A stretch of DNA of 64,000 bases from Deinococcus aquaticus (lineage in GTDB: Bacteria; Deinococcota; Deinococci; Deinococcales; Deinococcaceae): contig NZ_CP115166.1 in NCBI RefSeq assembly GCF_028622095.1, forward strand, positions 186,001-250,000, read 5' to 3'. Below are positions 35,100 through 44,837 of this stretch, one piece after another (position 1 is the first letter of the stretch; each line of letters opens with the position of its first letter). The notes under the pieces are model-generated. The model was given only the letters and a program-made list of their open reading frames with translations. It searched no databases and was not told the DNA's origin. Both the position numbers and the translations under genes were made by a program.

Positions 35100-35921
35100 G
35101 TGAGTCTGGAAACCGGAACGCCCGGCGTGGCCCCGGTGTCGCGCGCCCTGCCGTCCGCCGCCCTGAGCAGATTGCGCCCGCTGGTGCCGCCCACGCTGGC
35201 GATCCTGGGCTTCTTCGTGATCTGGGAACTCGCGTGCCGGATCTTCCGGATCCCGCCGTTCATCCTGCCCACACCCAGCGCGTCCATCGCGTCGGTCTTC
35301 CAGTTCGCCCCCGCCGTGGCCGGGCACGCCGCGCAGACGCTGACGACCACCCTGATCGGCTTCGCTCTCAGCGTCGTGCTGGGCGTGGCGCTGGGCGCGC
35401 TGGTGGGTCTGAACCGCACGGCGTATCAGGCGCTGTACCCGCTCCTGATCGGCTTCAATGCCGTGCCGAAGGCGGCGCTGGTGCCCGTTCTGGTCATCTG
35501 GTTCGGCGTGGGACCCGTTCCGGCCGTGCTGACCGCGTTCCTGATCTCGTTCTTCCCGGTGGTCGTGAACGTCGCCACCGGCCTCGCCACGGTGGAGCCC
35601 GAACCGCGCGAGTTGCTGCGGGCGCTGGGCGCGACCCCCTGGGAGGTCTTTTCCAAGGTGAGCCTGCCGCGCGCCCTGCCGTACTTCTTCGCGTCCCTGA
35701 AGGTCGCGGTCACGCTGGCCTTCGTGGGCAGCATCATCAGTGAACTGGCCGCCAGCAACAAGGGCATCGGCGTGATGATGAACCAGGCGGCCAGTTCCTT
35801 CCAGGTGCCGCTGGTGTTCGGCGGCGTGCTGCTGGTCAGTGCCATGGGCGTCGTGCTGTACGCCATCTTCGCACTGATCGAATCCCGCCTGACCGGCTGG
35901 GCGTACCGCGGGCAGGGCTGA
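35100..35921 (+). CDS. NitT/TauT-type ABC transporter permease
   Basis: A 273-aa permease with about six membrane helices and the BPD_transp_1 EAA-type loop (ELLRALGATPWEVFSKVSLP). Other segments: FFVIWELACRIFRIPPFILP, LIGFNAVPKAALVPVLVIWF and ELAASNKGIGVMMNQAASSF. The start is GTG at 35100, 10 nt after the ATPase stop. A small dyad CTGACGG-CGG-CCGTCAG at 35918-35934 straddles the stop and may contribute to transcription termination. Confidence 0.9.
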   Translation: MSLETGTPGVAPVSRALPSAALSRLRPLVPPTLAILGFFVIWELACRIFRIPPFILPTPSASIASVFQFAPAVAGHAAQTLTTTLIGFALSVVLGVALGALVGLNRTAYQALYPLLIGFNAVPKAALVPVLVIWFGVGPVPAVLTAFLISFFPVVVNVATGLATVEPEPRELLRALGATPWEVFSKVSLPRALPYFFASLKVAVTLAFVGSIISELAASNKGIGVMMNQAASSFQVPLVFGGVLLVSAMGVVLYAIFALIESRLTGWAYRGQG

Positions 35922-36078
35922 CGGCGGCCGTCAGAGGCGGAGCTGAACACCGCCGGGACATGGCTGAACGGGGATGGCCGACCCTGTTGCGAACGACCTG
36001 TCGCGGACGCACAGACACGGGCAGCAGAGAGGAGGGGCCGGGCGGTGTTCCCTGACCCGCGTGGTATCACTGAACTCC

Positions 36079-37602
36079 ATGCCTGCCCCGAAGCCCAGGC
36101 CGCCGGTCACCGGACCGCAGGGACGCCCGGCCGCGCGCCCGACCCTGCCCGCCGACCTGATTCTCACGCTGGACCGCGCCTGGCCCGGCAGTCTGTCGCG
36201 GCAACTGGCCGATCAGTTGCGGGGCGCGGTGCGCGGCGGCCTGCTGGAACCCGGCCAGCGTCTGCCCTCGACCCGCGCGCTGGCCGCGTCGCTGGGCGTG
36301 GGCCGCAATGTGGTGTTCGAGGCGTTCGAGCACCTGCTGGCCGAGGGGTACCTGAGTGGCCGGGACCGCTCGGGCACGTTTGTCGCGCCGGACCTGCCGG
36401 ACGGCACGCAGGCGGCCCAGGCGGCGCGGCCCGCTCCGGCGACTGGGGCGCGCTGGTTGCAGCGGCCCGTGCCGGAACCGCTGATTGAGGCTCCCAGTCC
36501 GGCCGGAACGCTGGAATTCCGGGTGGGGCAGACCGACACGGCCGCGCTGGAAGGCAGCGGCTGGCGGCGCGTGTGGCGCGAGGCGGCCCTGACGGCGCTG
36601 CCCGGCGATTACGGGGACCCGGCGGGCGACCCGGCGCTGCGGGAGGCGGTCGCCGCGTACCTGAAACGCGCCCGTGGCTTCGCGTGCCGCGCGGACGACG
36701 TGATCATCACGGGCGGCGCGGTGCAGGGCGTGAACCTGATCGCGCAGGCGACCCTGCAACCCGGTGACCACGTGGCGTTCGAGGAACCCGGCTACCGACT
36801 GGCCCGGCAGATCTTTCAGGAGGCGGGCGCGCGGATCGTGCCGCTCCCCGTCGACGATGACGGCCTGAGCCTGGAGCCGCTGCTGACCGCGCGGCCCGCA
36901 CACGCCCCGATCCTGCTGTACACCACGCCCAGCCACCAGTTCCCGCTGGGCGTGCGGCTGTCCGTGGCCCGCCGGCTGGCGCTGCTGGACTGGGCGCAGA
37001 CGCACGACGCCCTGATCCTCGAAGACGACTACGACAGCGAATTCCGCTACGGGGCCAGTCCGCTGCCATCGCTGGCGTCCCTGGATACCGGCGGGAACGT
37101 GGTGTACCTGGGCACCTTCTCGAAGGTGCTGGCCCCGTCCGTGCGGGTCGGGTACGTCGTCGCGCCCCGGCCGCTGCGCGAGCGGTTGCTGCGCATCAAG
37201 AGCAAGGCGGACTTCCACACATCCTGGCCGGTGCAGCGCGCCCTGGCCCTGATGATCACGGACGGGCACCTGGAACGCCACATCCGCCGCATGCGCAAGA
37301 CGTACGCCGCGCGCCGCGCCGCCCTCAGCGAGGCCCTGCACACGGCCGACGGGCACGCCCGGCTGATGGGCCTGGAAGCTGGCCTGCACGCCCACCTGGA
37401 ACTCGCGCCGCACCTGAACGCGGCCCGCGTGACCGGACTGGCCCGCGCGCAGGGCGTGACGGTCCCCAGCCTCAGCCCGTACTACCTGAACGCCCCGGAC
37501 CGTAACGGCCTGCTGCTCGGGTACGGCGGCCTGAGCCTGCCGGACCTGCGGCGCGGCGCGGCGGTGCTGGTGCGCGCCATCGAGCAGGCCAGCCGCGAAT
37601 AG
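36079..37602 (+). CDS. MocR-type GntR/aminotransferase regulator
   Basis: A 507-aa MocR regulator. Residues about 30-95 are the GntR winged helix ([40 protein letters not shown]), and the rest is an aminotransferase-like domain with PLP lysine Lys349 in [15 protein letters not shown], and [16 protein letters not shown]. MocR proteins use PLP adducts to sense amines or vitamin B6. The following genes are an amino-acid binding protein and ornithine aminotransferase, so control of amine or ornithine use is a reasonable inference. ATG 36079 is chosen; upstream in-frame sequence is unconserved. Confidence 0.9.
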   Translation: MPAPKPRPPVTGPQGRPAARPTLPADLILTLDRAWPGSLSRQLADQLRGAVRGGLLEPGQRLPSTRALAASLGVGRNVVFEAFEHLLAEGYLSGRDRSGTFVAPDLPDGTQAAQAARPAPATGARWLQRPVPEPLIEAPSPAGTLEFRVGQTDTAALEGSGWRRVWREAALTALPGDYGDPAGDPALREAVAAYLKRARGFACRADDVIITGGAVQGVNLIAQATLQPGDHVAFEEPGYRLARQIFQEAGARIVPLPVDDDGLSLEPLLTARPAHAPILLYTTPSHQFPLGVRLSVARRLALLDWAQTHDALILEDDYDSEFRYGASPLPSLASLDTGGNVVYLGTFSKVLAPSVRVGYVVAPRPLRERLLRIKSKADFHTSWPVQRALALMITDGHLERHIRRMRKTYAARRAALSEALHTADGHARLMGLEAGLHAHLELAPHLNAARVTGLARAQGVTVPSLSPYYLNAPDRNGLLLGYGGLSLPDLRRGAAVLVRAIEQASRE

Positions 37603-37795
37603 ACGGGCTGCGAAGAGACTGGCAGCGTCCGGTCAGCCTGAACCCTCCTATCAGATCCTCAACAGAAACCTCGGCTATGATCCCCTGCGGGTTCCGGCCC
37701 CCGGCCCGACCGGGGTTCACGGGGCACCGGCCCCCGCACGTCCTGCACCGCCCACTCCCCACCTGCTCCCCCTACCCCGCTCCCCTGGAGGCATC

Positions 37796-38566
37796 ATGAC
37801 CCGAATTCTTCCCCTGCTGACCGGCGCCGCCGTTCTTTCCGCCGCTCTGCTGTCCACGGGCGCGCAGGCCCGCACCCTGAAGGAAATCAAGGCCTCCGGC
37901 ACCATCAAGATCGGCACGAACGCCGAATTCAAACCGTTTACGTACTTCGAGGGCAAGACCATGAAAGGCTTCGAGTACGACCTCGGGAACGCCATCGCAA
38001 AGCAGATGGGCGTGAAGGCCGAGTGGATCAACCAGCCGTTCGACGGCCTGCTGATCGGCCTGAACCAGAACCGCTTCGATCTCGTGATCTCCTCGCACGG
38101 CGTCACGCCCGAGCGCGCCAAAGCCGTGGATTTCAGCGCCCCGCACTACTGCAGCGGCGGCCTGATCGTCAGCCGTCCCGGCGGCCCGAAAACGGCGGCG
38201 GACCTGAAAGGCAAGACGGTCGCCACGCAGGTCGGCACCACCTACGTCGATCAGATCAAGAAGGTCACGGGTGAGAAGAACCTGCGCGTGTACCCCAACA
38301 ACGCCAACGCCCTGCAGGCCCTGATGAGCGGCCGCGTGGACGCCATGGTGAACGAGAAGTTCTACGGTCTGGAAGCCCTGAAACTGAACGGCAAGAAGTT
38401 GCAGCAGGGCGAGATGATGTTCCAGGAGAAACTGGCCATGGCGGTCGCCAAGGGCAACAGCACCCTGCTGAGCGCCGTGAACCAGAACCTGAAGACCGTG
38501 CAGGCGAACGGCACGTACGCGAAGATCTCGAAGTCGTACTTCGGGCAGGACGTGCGCTGCAAGTGA
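37796..38566 (+). CDS. Polar amino-acid ABC transporter substrate-binding protein
   Basis: A 256-aa SBP family 3 protein with signal peptide MTRILPLLTGAAVLSAALLS, cleaved near AQA. The mature part shows IKIGTNAEFKPFTYFEGKTM, KGFEYDLGNAIAKQMGVKAE, FDGLLIGLNQNRFDLVISSH and the late YAKISKSYFGQDV. No permease or ATPase gene is adjacent, so it is an orphan binding protein here. A -10-like TATGAT lies at 37676-37681. A terminator hairpin follows. Polar amino acids such as ornithine or arginine would fit the flanking rocD, but this is not shown. Confidence 0.9.
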   Translation: MTRILPLLTGAAVLSAALLSTGAQARTLKEIKASGTIKIGTNAEFKPFTYFEGKTMKGFEYDLGNAIAKQMGVKAEWINQPFDGLLIGLNQNRFDLVISSHGVTPERAKAVDFSAPHYCSGGLIVSRPGGPKTAADLKGKTVATQVGTTYVDQIKKVTGEKNLRVYPNNANALQALMSGRVDAMVNEKFYGLEALKLNGKKLQQGEMMFQEKLAMAVAKGNSTLLSAVNQNLKTVQANGTYAKISKSYFGQDVRCK

Positions 38567-38579
38567 GCGCCCTGCAAGT

Positions 38580-38714
38580 AACTGGCTGACCCGCGCTGCC
38601 GGTCCCGGCCCCCTTCCCGCGTGGGAGGGGGCTTTTTCCGGTCGCTTCTGCGCCGGGCCATGTGCAACTGGCTGGTCATTTCTGGCGGGTTCTGGCTCTT
38701 TTCGCCAGCCAGTT
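38580..38714. promoter_or_regulatory. Repeated AACTGGCTG motifs upstream of rocD
   Basis: AACTGGCTG occurs at 38580-38588 and AACTGGCTGG at 38666-38675, and its reverse complement CCAGCCAGTT at 38705-38714. Two further TTCTGGC units about 10 nt apart lie between the last two. Direct repeats of short motifs are typical of MocR operators, and a mocR gene lies upstream; the link is inferred. Confidence 0.4.
38608..38637 (+). terminator. Rho-independent terminator after the SBP3 gene
   Basis: GCCCCC-TTCCC pairs with GGGA-GGGGGC across a short loop with one bulged T, followed by TTTTT at about 38632-38637. It ends the binding-protein transcript and separates it from rocD. Confidence 0.75.
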
Positions 38715-38807
38715 CGGCCCTTACCATCAGGGTGAAGAACCGCACCGGCCCTCCCCGTGGGCCGTTCACTGACCCGGACCGTGGCCCGCGCGCCGCGAAG
38801 GAGCACC

Positions 38808-40043
38808 ATGACCAGTACCCTCGAACAGACCCGCCAGACGCCCGCCCGCCCCGGCACCGCCGCCGACCTGCTGCGCCGCGAGGACGCCCTCGGCGCGCAC
38901 AACTACAAGCCGCTGAACGTCGTCATTCACCGCGCCCAGGGTTCCTGGGTGTGGGACACCGACGGCCGCCGCTACCTGGACTGCCTCTCGGCGTACAGCG
39001 CCGTGAACCAGGGGCACTGCCACCCGCGCATCATCGGCGCGCTGACCGAGCAGGCGCAGCAGGTCACGCTGACCTCCCGCGCGTTCCGCAACGACCGCCT
39101 CGCCGCGTTCTATGAGACCGTCACCCGTCTGCTGAACTTCGAGGCCGTGATTCCCATGAACACCGGCGCCGAGGCCGTGGAGACCGCCATCAAACTGGCG
39201 CGCAAGTGGGCGTACGAGGTCAAGGGCGTGGCGCACCACCAGGCCGAGATCATCGTCATGGACGGCAACTTCCACGGGCGCACCACCACCCTGGTCAGCT
39301 TCAGCAGCGAGGGTCAGTACAAGGACGCCTTCGGCCCGCTGACGCCCGGCTTCGTGCGCGTTCCGTACGGTGACGCGGCGGCCATCGAGGCGGCCATCAC
39401 GCCGAACACGGCGGCCGTGCTGTACGAACCCATTCAGGGCGAGGCGGGCGTGATCGTGCCCCCCGAGGGCTTCCTGACCGCGCTGCGCGGCGTGTGCGAC
39501 CGTCACGGCGTCCTGATGATCGCCGATGAGATCCAGACCGGCCTGGGCCGCACCGGACAGTGGCTGGCCGGGGATCACGAGTCCGCGCGCCCCGACGTGG
39601 TCATTCTCGGCAAGGCGCTGGGCGGCGGCGTGTACCCCGTCAGCGCCGTGCTGGCCAGCCGCGCCGTGATGGACCTGTTCCAGCCCGGCGATCACGGCAG
39701 CACCTTCGGCGGCAACCCCCTGGCGGCCGCTGTGGCGCAGGCCAGCCTGGAAGTGCTGGAAGACGAGAACCTGCCCGCCCGCGCCGCCGAACTCGGCGAG
39801 TACCTGCGGGGGCGCCTGCGCGCCATGAACAGCCCCCTGGTCAAGGAAGTGCGCGGGCGCGGCCTGCTGATCGGCGTGGAACTGCACGTTCCGGCCCGCC
39901 CGTACTGCGAGGCGCTGCGCGACCTGGGCGTGCTGTGCAAGGAAACCCACGAGACCACCATGCGCCTCGCCCCGCCCCTGGTCACCACCCGCGAGGACCT
40001 CGACTGGGCGCTGGAACGCATCGAACAGGTGCTGCGAGGCTGA
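38808..40043 (+). CDS. rocD: Ornithine aminotransferase
   Basis: A 411-aa class III aminotransferase converting ornithine and 2-oxoglutarate to glutamate semialdehyde and glutamate. It matches RocD: HNYKPLNVVIHRAQGSWVWD, YLDCLSAYSAVNQGHCHPRI, MNTGAEAVETAIKLARKW, LIADEIQ-type LMIADEIQTGLGRTG, and PLP lysine Lys269 in ILGKALGGGVYPVSA. ATG 38808 has AAGGAG upstream. It is alone in its transcript, preceded by the AACTGGCTG repeats. Together with an amino-acid binding protein and MocR it forms a small amino-acid catabolism group. Confidence 0.93.
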   Translation: MTSTLEQTRQTPARPGTAADLLRREDALGAHNYKPLNVVIHRAQGSWVWDTDGRRYLDCLSAYSAVNQGHCHPRIIGALTEQAQQVTLTSRAFRNDRLAAFYETVTRLLNFEAVIPMNTGAEAVETAIKLARKWAYEVKGVAHHQAEIIVMDGNFHGRTTTLVSFSSEGQYKDAFGPLTPGFVRVPYGDAAAIEAAITPNTAAVLYEPIQGEAGVIVPPEGFLTALRGVCDRHGVLMIADEIQTGLGRTGQWLAGDHESARPDVVILGKALGGGVYPVSAVLASRAVMDLFQPGDHGSTFGGNPLAAAVAQASLEVLEDENLPARAAELGEYLRGRLRAMNSPLVKEVRGRGLLIGVELHVPARPYCEALRDLGVLCKETHETTMRLAPPLVTTREDLDWALERIEQVLRG

Positions 40044-40235
40044 CCCCCTCCTGCCCGGCAGCGGCCCCCTCCTTCACGGTGCGGGGCCGCTACCAGTTGG
40101 GTGCGCTGTCCAGCTGCCCATACCCCCCCCGCTGTTCGCAGCGGGACTCGCCTGCTACAGTCCGGGTCAGTTTGCAGTGTGGTGCCGGGCGTTCCCGCCG
40201 TGGGTGGGGGCGGCCCGGCTCTGAGGGGCGTGCGT

Positions 40236-42278
40236 ATGTTCGATATTCGTCGGTTTGATGGCGTGATTTACGGAGCGGATTACAACCCGGAGCAGTGGCC
40301 GCGTGAGGTGTGGGCCGAGGACGTCCGCCTGATGGGCGAGGCGGGCGTGAATCTGGTGTCGCTGGGGATCTTCTCGTGGGCGCTGCTGGAACGCGCCGAG
40401 GGGGAGTTCACCTTCGAGTGGCTGGATGAGGTGATGGACCTGCTGCACGCGGGCGGGGTGGACGTGAACCTGGCGACCGCGACGGCCTCGCCGCCCCCGT
40501 GGTTCTCGCTGAAGTACCCGGATTCCCGTCCGGTGACGGTGGACGGCGTGCGGCTGGAGGTCGGCGGGCGGCAACTGTACTGCCCGAGCCACCCGGCGCT
40601 GCGTGAAGGCGTGGCCCGCCTGACGCGCGCGGTGGCAACCCGCTACGCCGGGCACCCGGCGCTGAAACTCTGGCACATCAACAACGAGTACGGCTGCCAC
40701 ATTGACCAGTGTTACTGCGAGCACTGCGCCCGCCGCTTCCGCGCGTGGCTGGAAGCCCGCTACGTGACCATCGACGCGCTGAACGACGCCTGGGGCACCG
40801 CCTTCTGGAGTCAGCGCTACACCGACTGGGCCGAGATTCAACCCCCGCGCCGCGCGCCCACCTACGCCAACCCCACGCAGCAGCTCGACTGGCGGCGCTT
40901 TTCCAGCGACAACATCCTGGAACTGCACACCCTGGAACGCGGCATCCTGACCGAAGTGACGCCGGACGTGCCCGCCACCACGAACTTCCTGGGGTTCCTG
41001 CCGGGCCTGGATTACTTCCGCTGGGCGCAGGAGGAGGACGTGGTGTCCCTGGACGCCTACCCGGACCCCGGCCAGCCGGACTCGCACCTGGAGGCCGGGA
41101 TGGTGTTCGACCTGACCCGGTCGCTGGGCGGCGGGAACCGCTGGATCCTGATGGAGCAGGCGACGAGCGCCGTGAACTGGCGAACGCGCAACGCTCCCAA
41201 GGCGCCGGGGCAGATGCGGATGCTCAACCACCTCGCGCTGGCGAAGGGGGCCAGCGGGATCATGTTCTTCCAGTGGCGGGCCTCGAAAGCCGGCGCGGAG
41301 AAATTCCACAGCGGCCTCGTGCAGCACGTCGGGCCAGAGCGGTCGCGGGTGTGGCGTGAGGTGACGGCGTTCGGCGCGGAACTCAAGACCCTGACGCCCC
41401 TGCTGGACGCCCGCGTGCCCGCGCGGGTCGCCGTGATGTTCGACTGGCACAACTGGTGGGCGCTGAACATCGACAGTAAACCCGGTGTGATCCCGCTGCT
41501 GCCGCTGCTGGGCCGCTGGTACGCCGCGCTGAGAACGCTCGGGCAGAACGTGGACTTCGTCGCGCCCGGCGGCGACCTCGGCGCCTACGACGTGGTCGTC
41601 CTCCCGAACCTGTACCTGATGGACGACACGACCGGCGCGGACCTGCGCGCCTTCACGCAGCGAGGCGGGCACCTGATCGCCGGGTACTTCACGGGCGTCG
41701 TGGATGGCCAGGAACACATTCACCTGGGCGGCTATGGCGGCCCGCTGCGGGACGTGCTGGGCCTGTGGGTCGAGGAATGGGACGTGCTGCTGCCCGGCCA
41801 GACGAACACCGTCACCCTGAACGGCGCCCCGGTGACCGTCACCGACTGGTGTGACGTACTGCACCTGGACGGCGCCGAGGCGGTCGCCACGTACGGGGAA
41901 CGCTTCTACGCCGGGCAGGCCGCCGTGACCCGCCACGCCACCGGGCAGGGAACGGCGTGGTACGTGGGCACCGAACTGCCGCAACCCGCGCTGCGGGACG
42001 TGCTGCGTGGCGTGCTGGACGGCGCGGGCGTGCCCTACACCCTGCTGCCCACCCACGCTGACCTGAGCGTCTCGGCCCTCCCGGACGGCACGCAGCTGCT
42101 GCACGTCCTGAACGCCCACCCTCACGAGACCCTGACCCTAACCGTTCCGTCCGGAGGCACTCTCTTTCCGGACGGCGGCGACGCCGGCACCTGGATCGAA
42201 CTGCCGCCCCACGGCGTCACGCTGATCCACTACCCGCACGCCGTGCAGATCAGTGACGTGCAGGTCAGCGGAAGCTAG
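40236..42278 (+). CDS. GH42 beta-galactosidase
   Basis: A 680-aa glycoside hydrolase family 42 enzyme. The N-terminal barrel opens FDGVIYGADYNPEQWPREVW; the acid/base is Glu151 in HINNEYGCH and the nucleophile Glu307 in LMEQATSAVNW. The CHIDQCYCEHC cluster would bind zinc, as in several GH42 enzymes. The C-terminal trimerisation and beta domains follow. No signal peptide, so it is cytoplasmic and acts on imported galactosides. ATG 40236 is preferred; GTG 40230 is possible. A TTCGCA/TACAGT pair near 40135-40161 is a weak promoter candidate. Confidence 0.92.
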   Translation: MFDIRRFDGVIYGADYNPEQWPREVWAEDVRLMGEAGVNLVSLGIFSWALLERAEGEFTFEWLDEVMDLLHAGGVDVNLATATASPPPWFSLKYPDSRPVTVDGVRLEVGGRQLYCPSHPALREGVARLTRAVATRYAGHPALKLWHINNEYGCHIDQCYCEHCARRFRAWLEARYVTIDALNDAWGTAFWSQRYTDWAEIQPPRRAPTYANPTQQLDWRRFSSDNILELHTLERGILTEVTPDVPATTNFLGFLPGLDYFRWAQEEDVVSLDAYPDPGQPDSHLEAGMVFDLTRSLGGGNRWILMEQATSAVNWRTRNAPKAPGQMRMLNHLALAKGASGIMFFQWRASKAGAEKFHSGLVQHVGPERSRVWREVTAFGAELKTLTPLLDARVPARVAVMFDWHNWWALNIDSKPGVIPLLPLLGRWYAALRTLGQNVDFVAPGGDLGAYDVVVLPNLYLMDDTTGADLRAFTQRGGHLIAGYFTGVVDGQEHIHLGGYGGPLRDVLGLWVEEWDVLLPGQTNTVTLNGAPVTVTDWCDVLHLDGAEAVATYGERFYAGQAAVTRHATGQGTAWYVGTELPQPALRDVLRGVLDGAGVPYTLLPTHADLSVSALPDGTQLLHVLNAHPHETLTLTVPSGGTLFPDGGDAGTWIELPPHGVTLIHYPHAVQISDVQVSGS

Positions 42279-42297
42279 ACCAGCCCCACCTACGATG

Positions 42298-42330
42298 ATG
42301 GGCGTCCCCGTGGCAAGCGGGGACGCCCAT
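42298..42330. terminator. Bidirectional terminator between the GH42 and malic enzyme genes
   Basis: ATGGGCGTCCCCG and CGGGGACGCCCAT form a perfect 13-bp stem with a 7-nt loop between two convergent genes. There is no long T-run on either side, so termination efficiency is uncertain. Confidence 0.65.
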
Positions 42331-42336
42331 CAACCA

Positions 42337-44064
42337 TCAACCCTCCGTGCGGAACGGCAGGTACCGGGGTTGCCAGAACTTGCGTTGCACCAGGGCGAGC
42401 AGGTCGGCGTCCCCCAGGTCGCGGATGCTGAACTCGGTGGCGACGCCGTCCGCGAGGGCCTGCCGGATGACGGCCACGGCCACCTGCACGCTGGCCGCGC
42501 CGAGTTCGGACACGGGCGGGTAGGTGCGCTCCGGCCAGTGCGCGGCCGTGTACCCGGCCAGGGCGTAGGCGGCGGCGGTGACCATCTCGTCGGTAATCTC
42601 GCGCACGCGGGCCAGGACCGCCCCGAAGCCCAGCCCCGGGAAGATGAAGGCGTTGTTGCCCTGCCCGATCTCGTGCATGACGCCCGCATGCGTGACGGGG
42701 TCGAAGGGACTGCCGGTGGCGACGATGGCCTGCCCGTCCGTCCAGGTGAGAATGTCGGCCGGCAGCGCCTCCGCGAACGCGGTGGGGTTGCTGAGCGGGA
42801 ACACCAGCGGCCTGGGCGTGTTGGCGTGCGCGGCCCGCACGACGGCCTCGCTGAAGATGCCCGCCTGTCCGCTCAGGCCCAGCAGCACGGTGGCTTTGCC
42901 CTCGCGGATCACGCTTTCCAGGTCCAGTCCGGCCCAGCCACCTGTGAGGGCGCGGGGCGTGGCGAGGGGCTTCTTGTAGTCCTCCATGGCGCGGTCGTCG
43001 GTGAGCAGGCCGCGTGAATCGAGCACGAACACCCGCGCGGCGATCTGTTCATCGCTCAGGCCCTCGCGGCGCATGCCCTCGCGGATGGCGGCGGCCACGC
43101 CCGCCCCGCCCGCCCCAGCCCCGTGCACGACCACGACCTGATCCTTCAGCGCTTCGCCCTTGAGTCGGCAGGCGTTCAGGACGCCCGCCAGCACGACCGC
43201 GCCCGTGCCCTGAATGTCGTCGTTGAAGCTCGGCACGACCCGCCGGTAGCGGTGCAGGATGGTGAAGGCGGCGTCCTTTGAAAAGTCCTCCCACTGGATG
43301 ATCGCCTTCGGGTAGCGTTCCAGCGTGGCCTCCACGAAGCGGTCGATGAAACTCAGGTACTCGCCCCCCGTCAGGCGGTCGTGTTTCACGCCCAGGTACG
43401 CGGGGTCCTCGCGCAGGTCGGCGCGGCCGGTGCCGACATCCAGTTCGACCGGCAGGGTCTTGTCCGGCCCCACGCCGCCCGCCACGGTGTACAGCGAGAG
43501 CTTCCCGATGCTGATCGCCATGCCCCCGAACCCCTGATCCCCGATACCCAGAATCGCGCTGGAGTCGGTCGCCACGATGATCCGCACGTCGTTCAGCGGC
43601 ACGTTCGCCAGCGCCTGCGCGGCCCGGTCGATGTTGCGGGTGCTGAGTGTCAGGCCGCGCGGGTAGCGGTAGATCTGACTGAATTTCTGCACGGCCAGTC
43701 CCACGGTGGGCGTGTACACGACGGGCAGCATCTCCTCGACGTGCGCGGACAGCAGCGCGTAGAACAGCACCTCGTTGCGGTCCTGCAGGTTGCGCAGGAA
43801 TACGTGCCGGTCCAGCGGGTCCGCGATCAGGCGGTACTCGGCGTACTGCCGCTCCACCAGCGCCTCCAGGGTGTCCACCTGCGGCGCGAGCAGCCCGTCG
43901 AGGCCCAGCGCCACGCGCTCCTCCTCGGTGAACGCCGTGCCCTTGTTCAGCAGCGGGTAACGCAGCAGCGGAAAGCCGCGCACCAGCGGATGCAGGCGGC
44001 GGTGGCCGTCCTCGCCGCGTCTCACGTCGTAATGGTCGGTCAGGGGCAGGGTGCGTCGGCTCAT
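42337..44064 (-). CDS. maeA: NAD-dependent malic enzyme
   Basis: A 575-aa malic enzyme of the large SfcA/MaeA type, making pyruvate from malate. Motifs: [40 protein letters not shown] (dinucleotide region), [35 protein letters not shown] and [18 protein letters not shown]. It ends the ureide operon: its ATG overlaps the ureidoglycine aminohydrolase stop as ATGA. That placement suggests it drains malate made from ureide-derived glyoxylate into pyruvate. Confidence 0.93.
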   Translation of the reverse strand: MSRRTLPLTDHYDVRRGEDGHRRLHPLVRGFPLLRYPLLNKGTAFTEEERVALGLDGLLAPQVDTLEALVERQYAEYRLIADPLDRHVFLRNLQDRNEVLFYALLSAHVEEMLPVVYTPTVGLAVQKFSQIYRYPRGLTLSTRNIDRAAQALANVPLNDVRIIVATDSSAILGIGDQGFGGMAISIGKLSLYTVAGGVGPDKTLPVELDVGTGRADLREDPAYLGVKHDRLTGGEYLSFIDRFVEATLERYPKAIIQWEDFSKDAAFTILHRYRRVVPSFNDDIQGTGAVVLAGVLNACRLKGEALKDQVVVVHGAGAGGAGVAAAIREGMRREGLSDEQIAARVFVLDSRGLLTDDRAMEDYKKPLATPRALTGGWAGLDLESVIREGKATVLLGLSGQAGIFSEAVVRAAHANTPRPLVFPLSNPTAFAEALPADILTWTDGQAIVATGSPFDPVTHAGVMHEIGQGNNAFIFPGLGFGAVLARVREITDEMVTAAAYALAGYTAAHWPERTYPPVSELGAASVQVAVAVIRQALADGVATEFSIRDLGDADLLALVQRKFWQPRYLPFRTEG

Positions 44065-44837
44065 CGGGTTCCTCCGGGTTGAGGCAGGACGGTCAGCGGG
44101 TGGCGGTTCATGTCCTTGAACAGCAGGTACTTACTCCATACTTTGCCCAGCGCGCCGTACCACTGCGGGCAGTGCGCGCCCATCCAGATCACGTCGCCGC
44201 TCGTCACGGGGTAGTACGCCTCCTGGAGTTTGTACAGGCCCTCGCCCTCCAGCATCAGCAGGCCGTGCTCCATGTAATGAATCTCGGGGTACGGCAGGGT
44301 CGCGCCCGGCGCGAAACTCATGGTGCTCATCATGAAATCGAAACGCGGGTCGTCCGGCAGCAACTTGCGGGCGATCAGCCCTTCATCGCCCTCGAACGGC
44401 GTACCCGGATTCTCCCGCTCGTTCCCCCAGCAGACCGGGGGGGCGTCCACGCCCGGCGCAGCCTCGTACGGCTTCTCGAACACCGCCAGCCGCGTGGCCT
44501 CGCGTGCTGCCAGCGTGTGCGCCACGCCTGCCGGGAAGAACACGTGATCGGATTCGCGCAGCGTGCGCGCCTCGCCGCCGTCCACCTGCACGTCCACCTC
44601 GCCGCTCAGCACGAACACGAAGCGCTGGTACCCGTGCGCGGACTCGCGGGCCTGCGCGTGGGGGGGCATCTCGGCCGTGAACTGCACGAACCGCGCCCCC
44701 AGGCCCATCACGGGCGCGATGTGCAGAATGATGGCGCTGCCCGGCCACTCGGCCAGTCCCGTGCGGACGAAGGTTTCGGGCGTGATCACCGCGTGCGCCT
44801 CACGCAACGCGGAACGGGTGGAACCAAGGTGTTTCAT
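44061..44837 (-). CDS. allE: (S)-Ureidoglycine aminohydrolase
   Basis: A 258-aa bicupin that converts ureidoglycine to ureidoglycolate and ammonia. Visible: [20 protein letters not shown] at the N-terminus, [20 protein letters not shown] in the first cupin, [12 protein letters not shown], and [16 protein letters not shown] in the second cupin, with [20 protein letters not shown], the pattern of AllE/YlbA. The ATG at 44837 overlaps the allantoinase stop as ATGA. It prevents wasteful spontaneous breakdown of the allantoate amidohydrolase product. Confidence 0.92.
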   Translation of the reverse strand: MKHLGSTRSALREAHAVITPETFVRTGLAEWPGSAIILHIAPVMGLGARFVQFTAEMPPHAQARESAHGYQRFVFVLSGEVDVQVDGGEARTLRESDHVFFPAGVAHTLAAREATRLAVFEKPYEAAPGVDAPPVCWGNERENPGTPFEGDEGLIARKLLPDDPRFDFMMSTMSFAPGATLPYPEIHYMEHGLLMLEGEGLYKLQEAYYPVTSGDVIWMGAHCPQWYGALGKVWSKYLLFKDMNRHPLTVLPQPGGTR

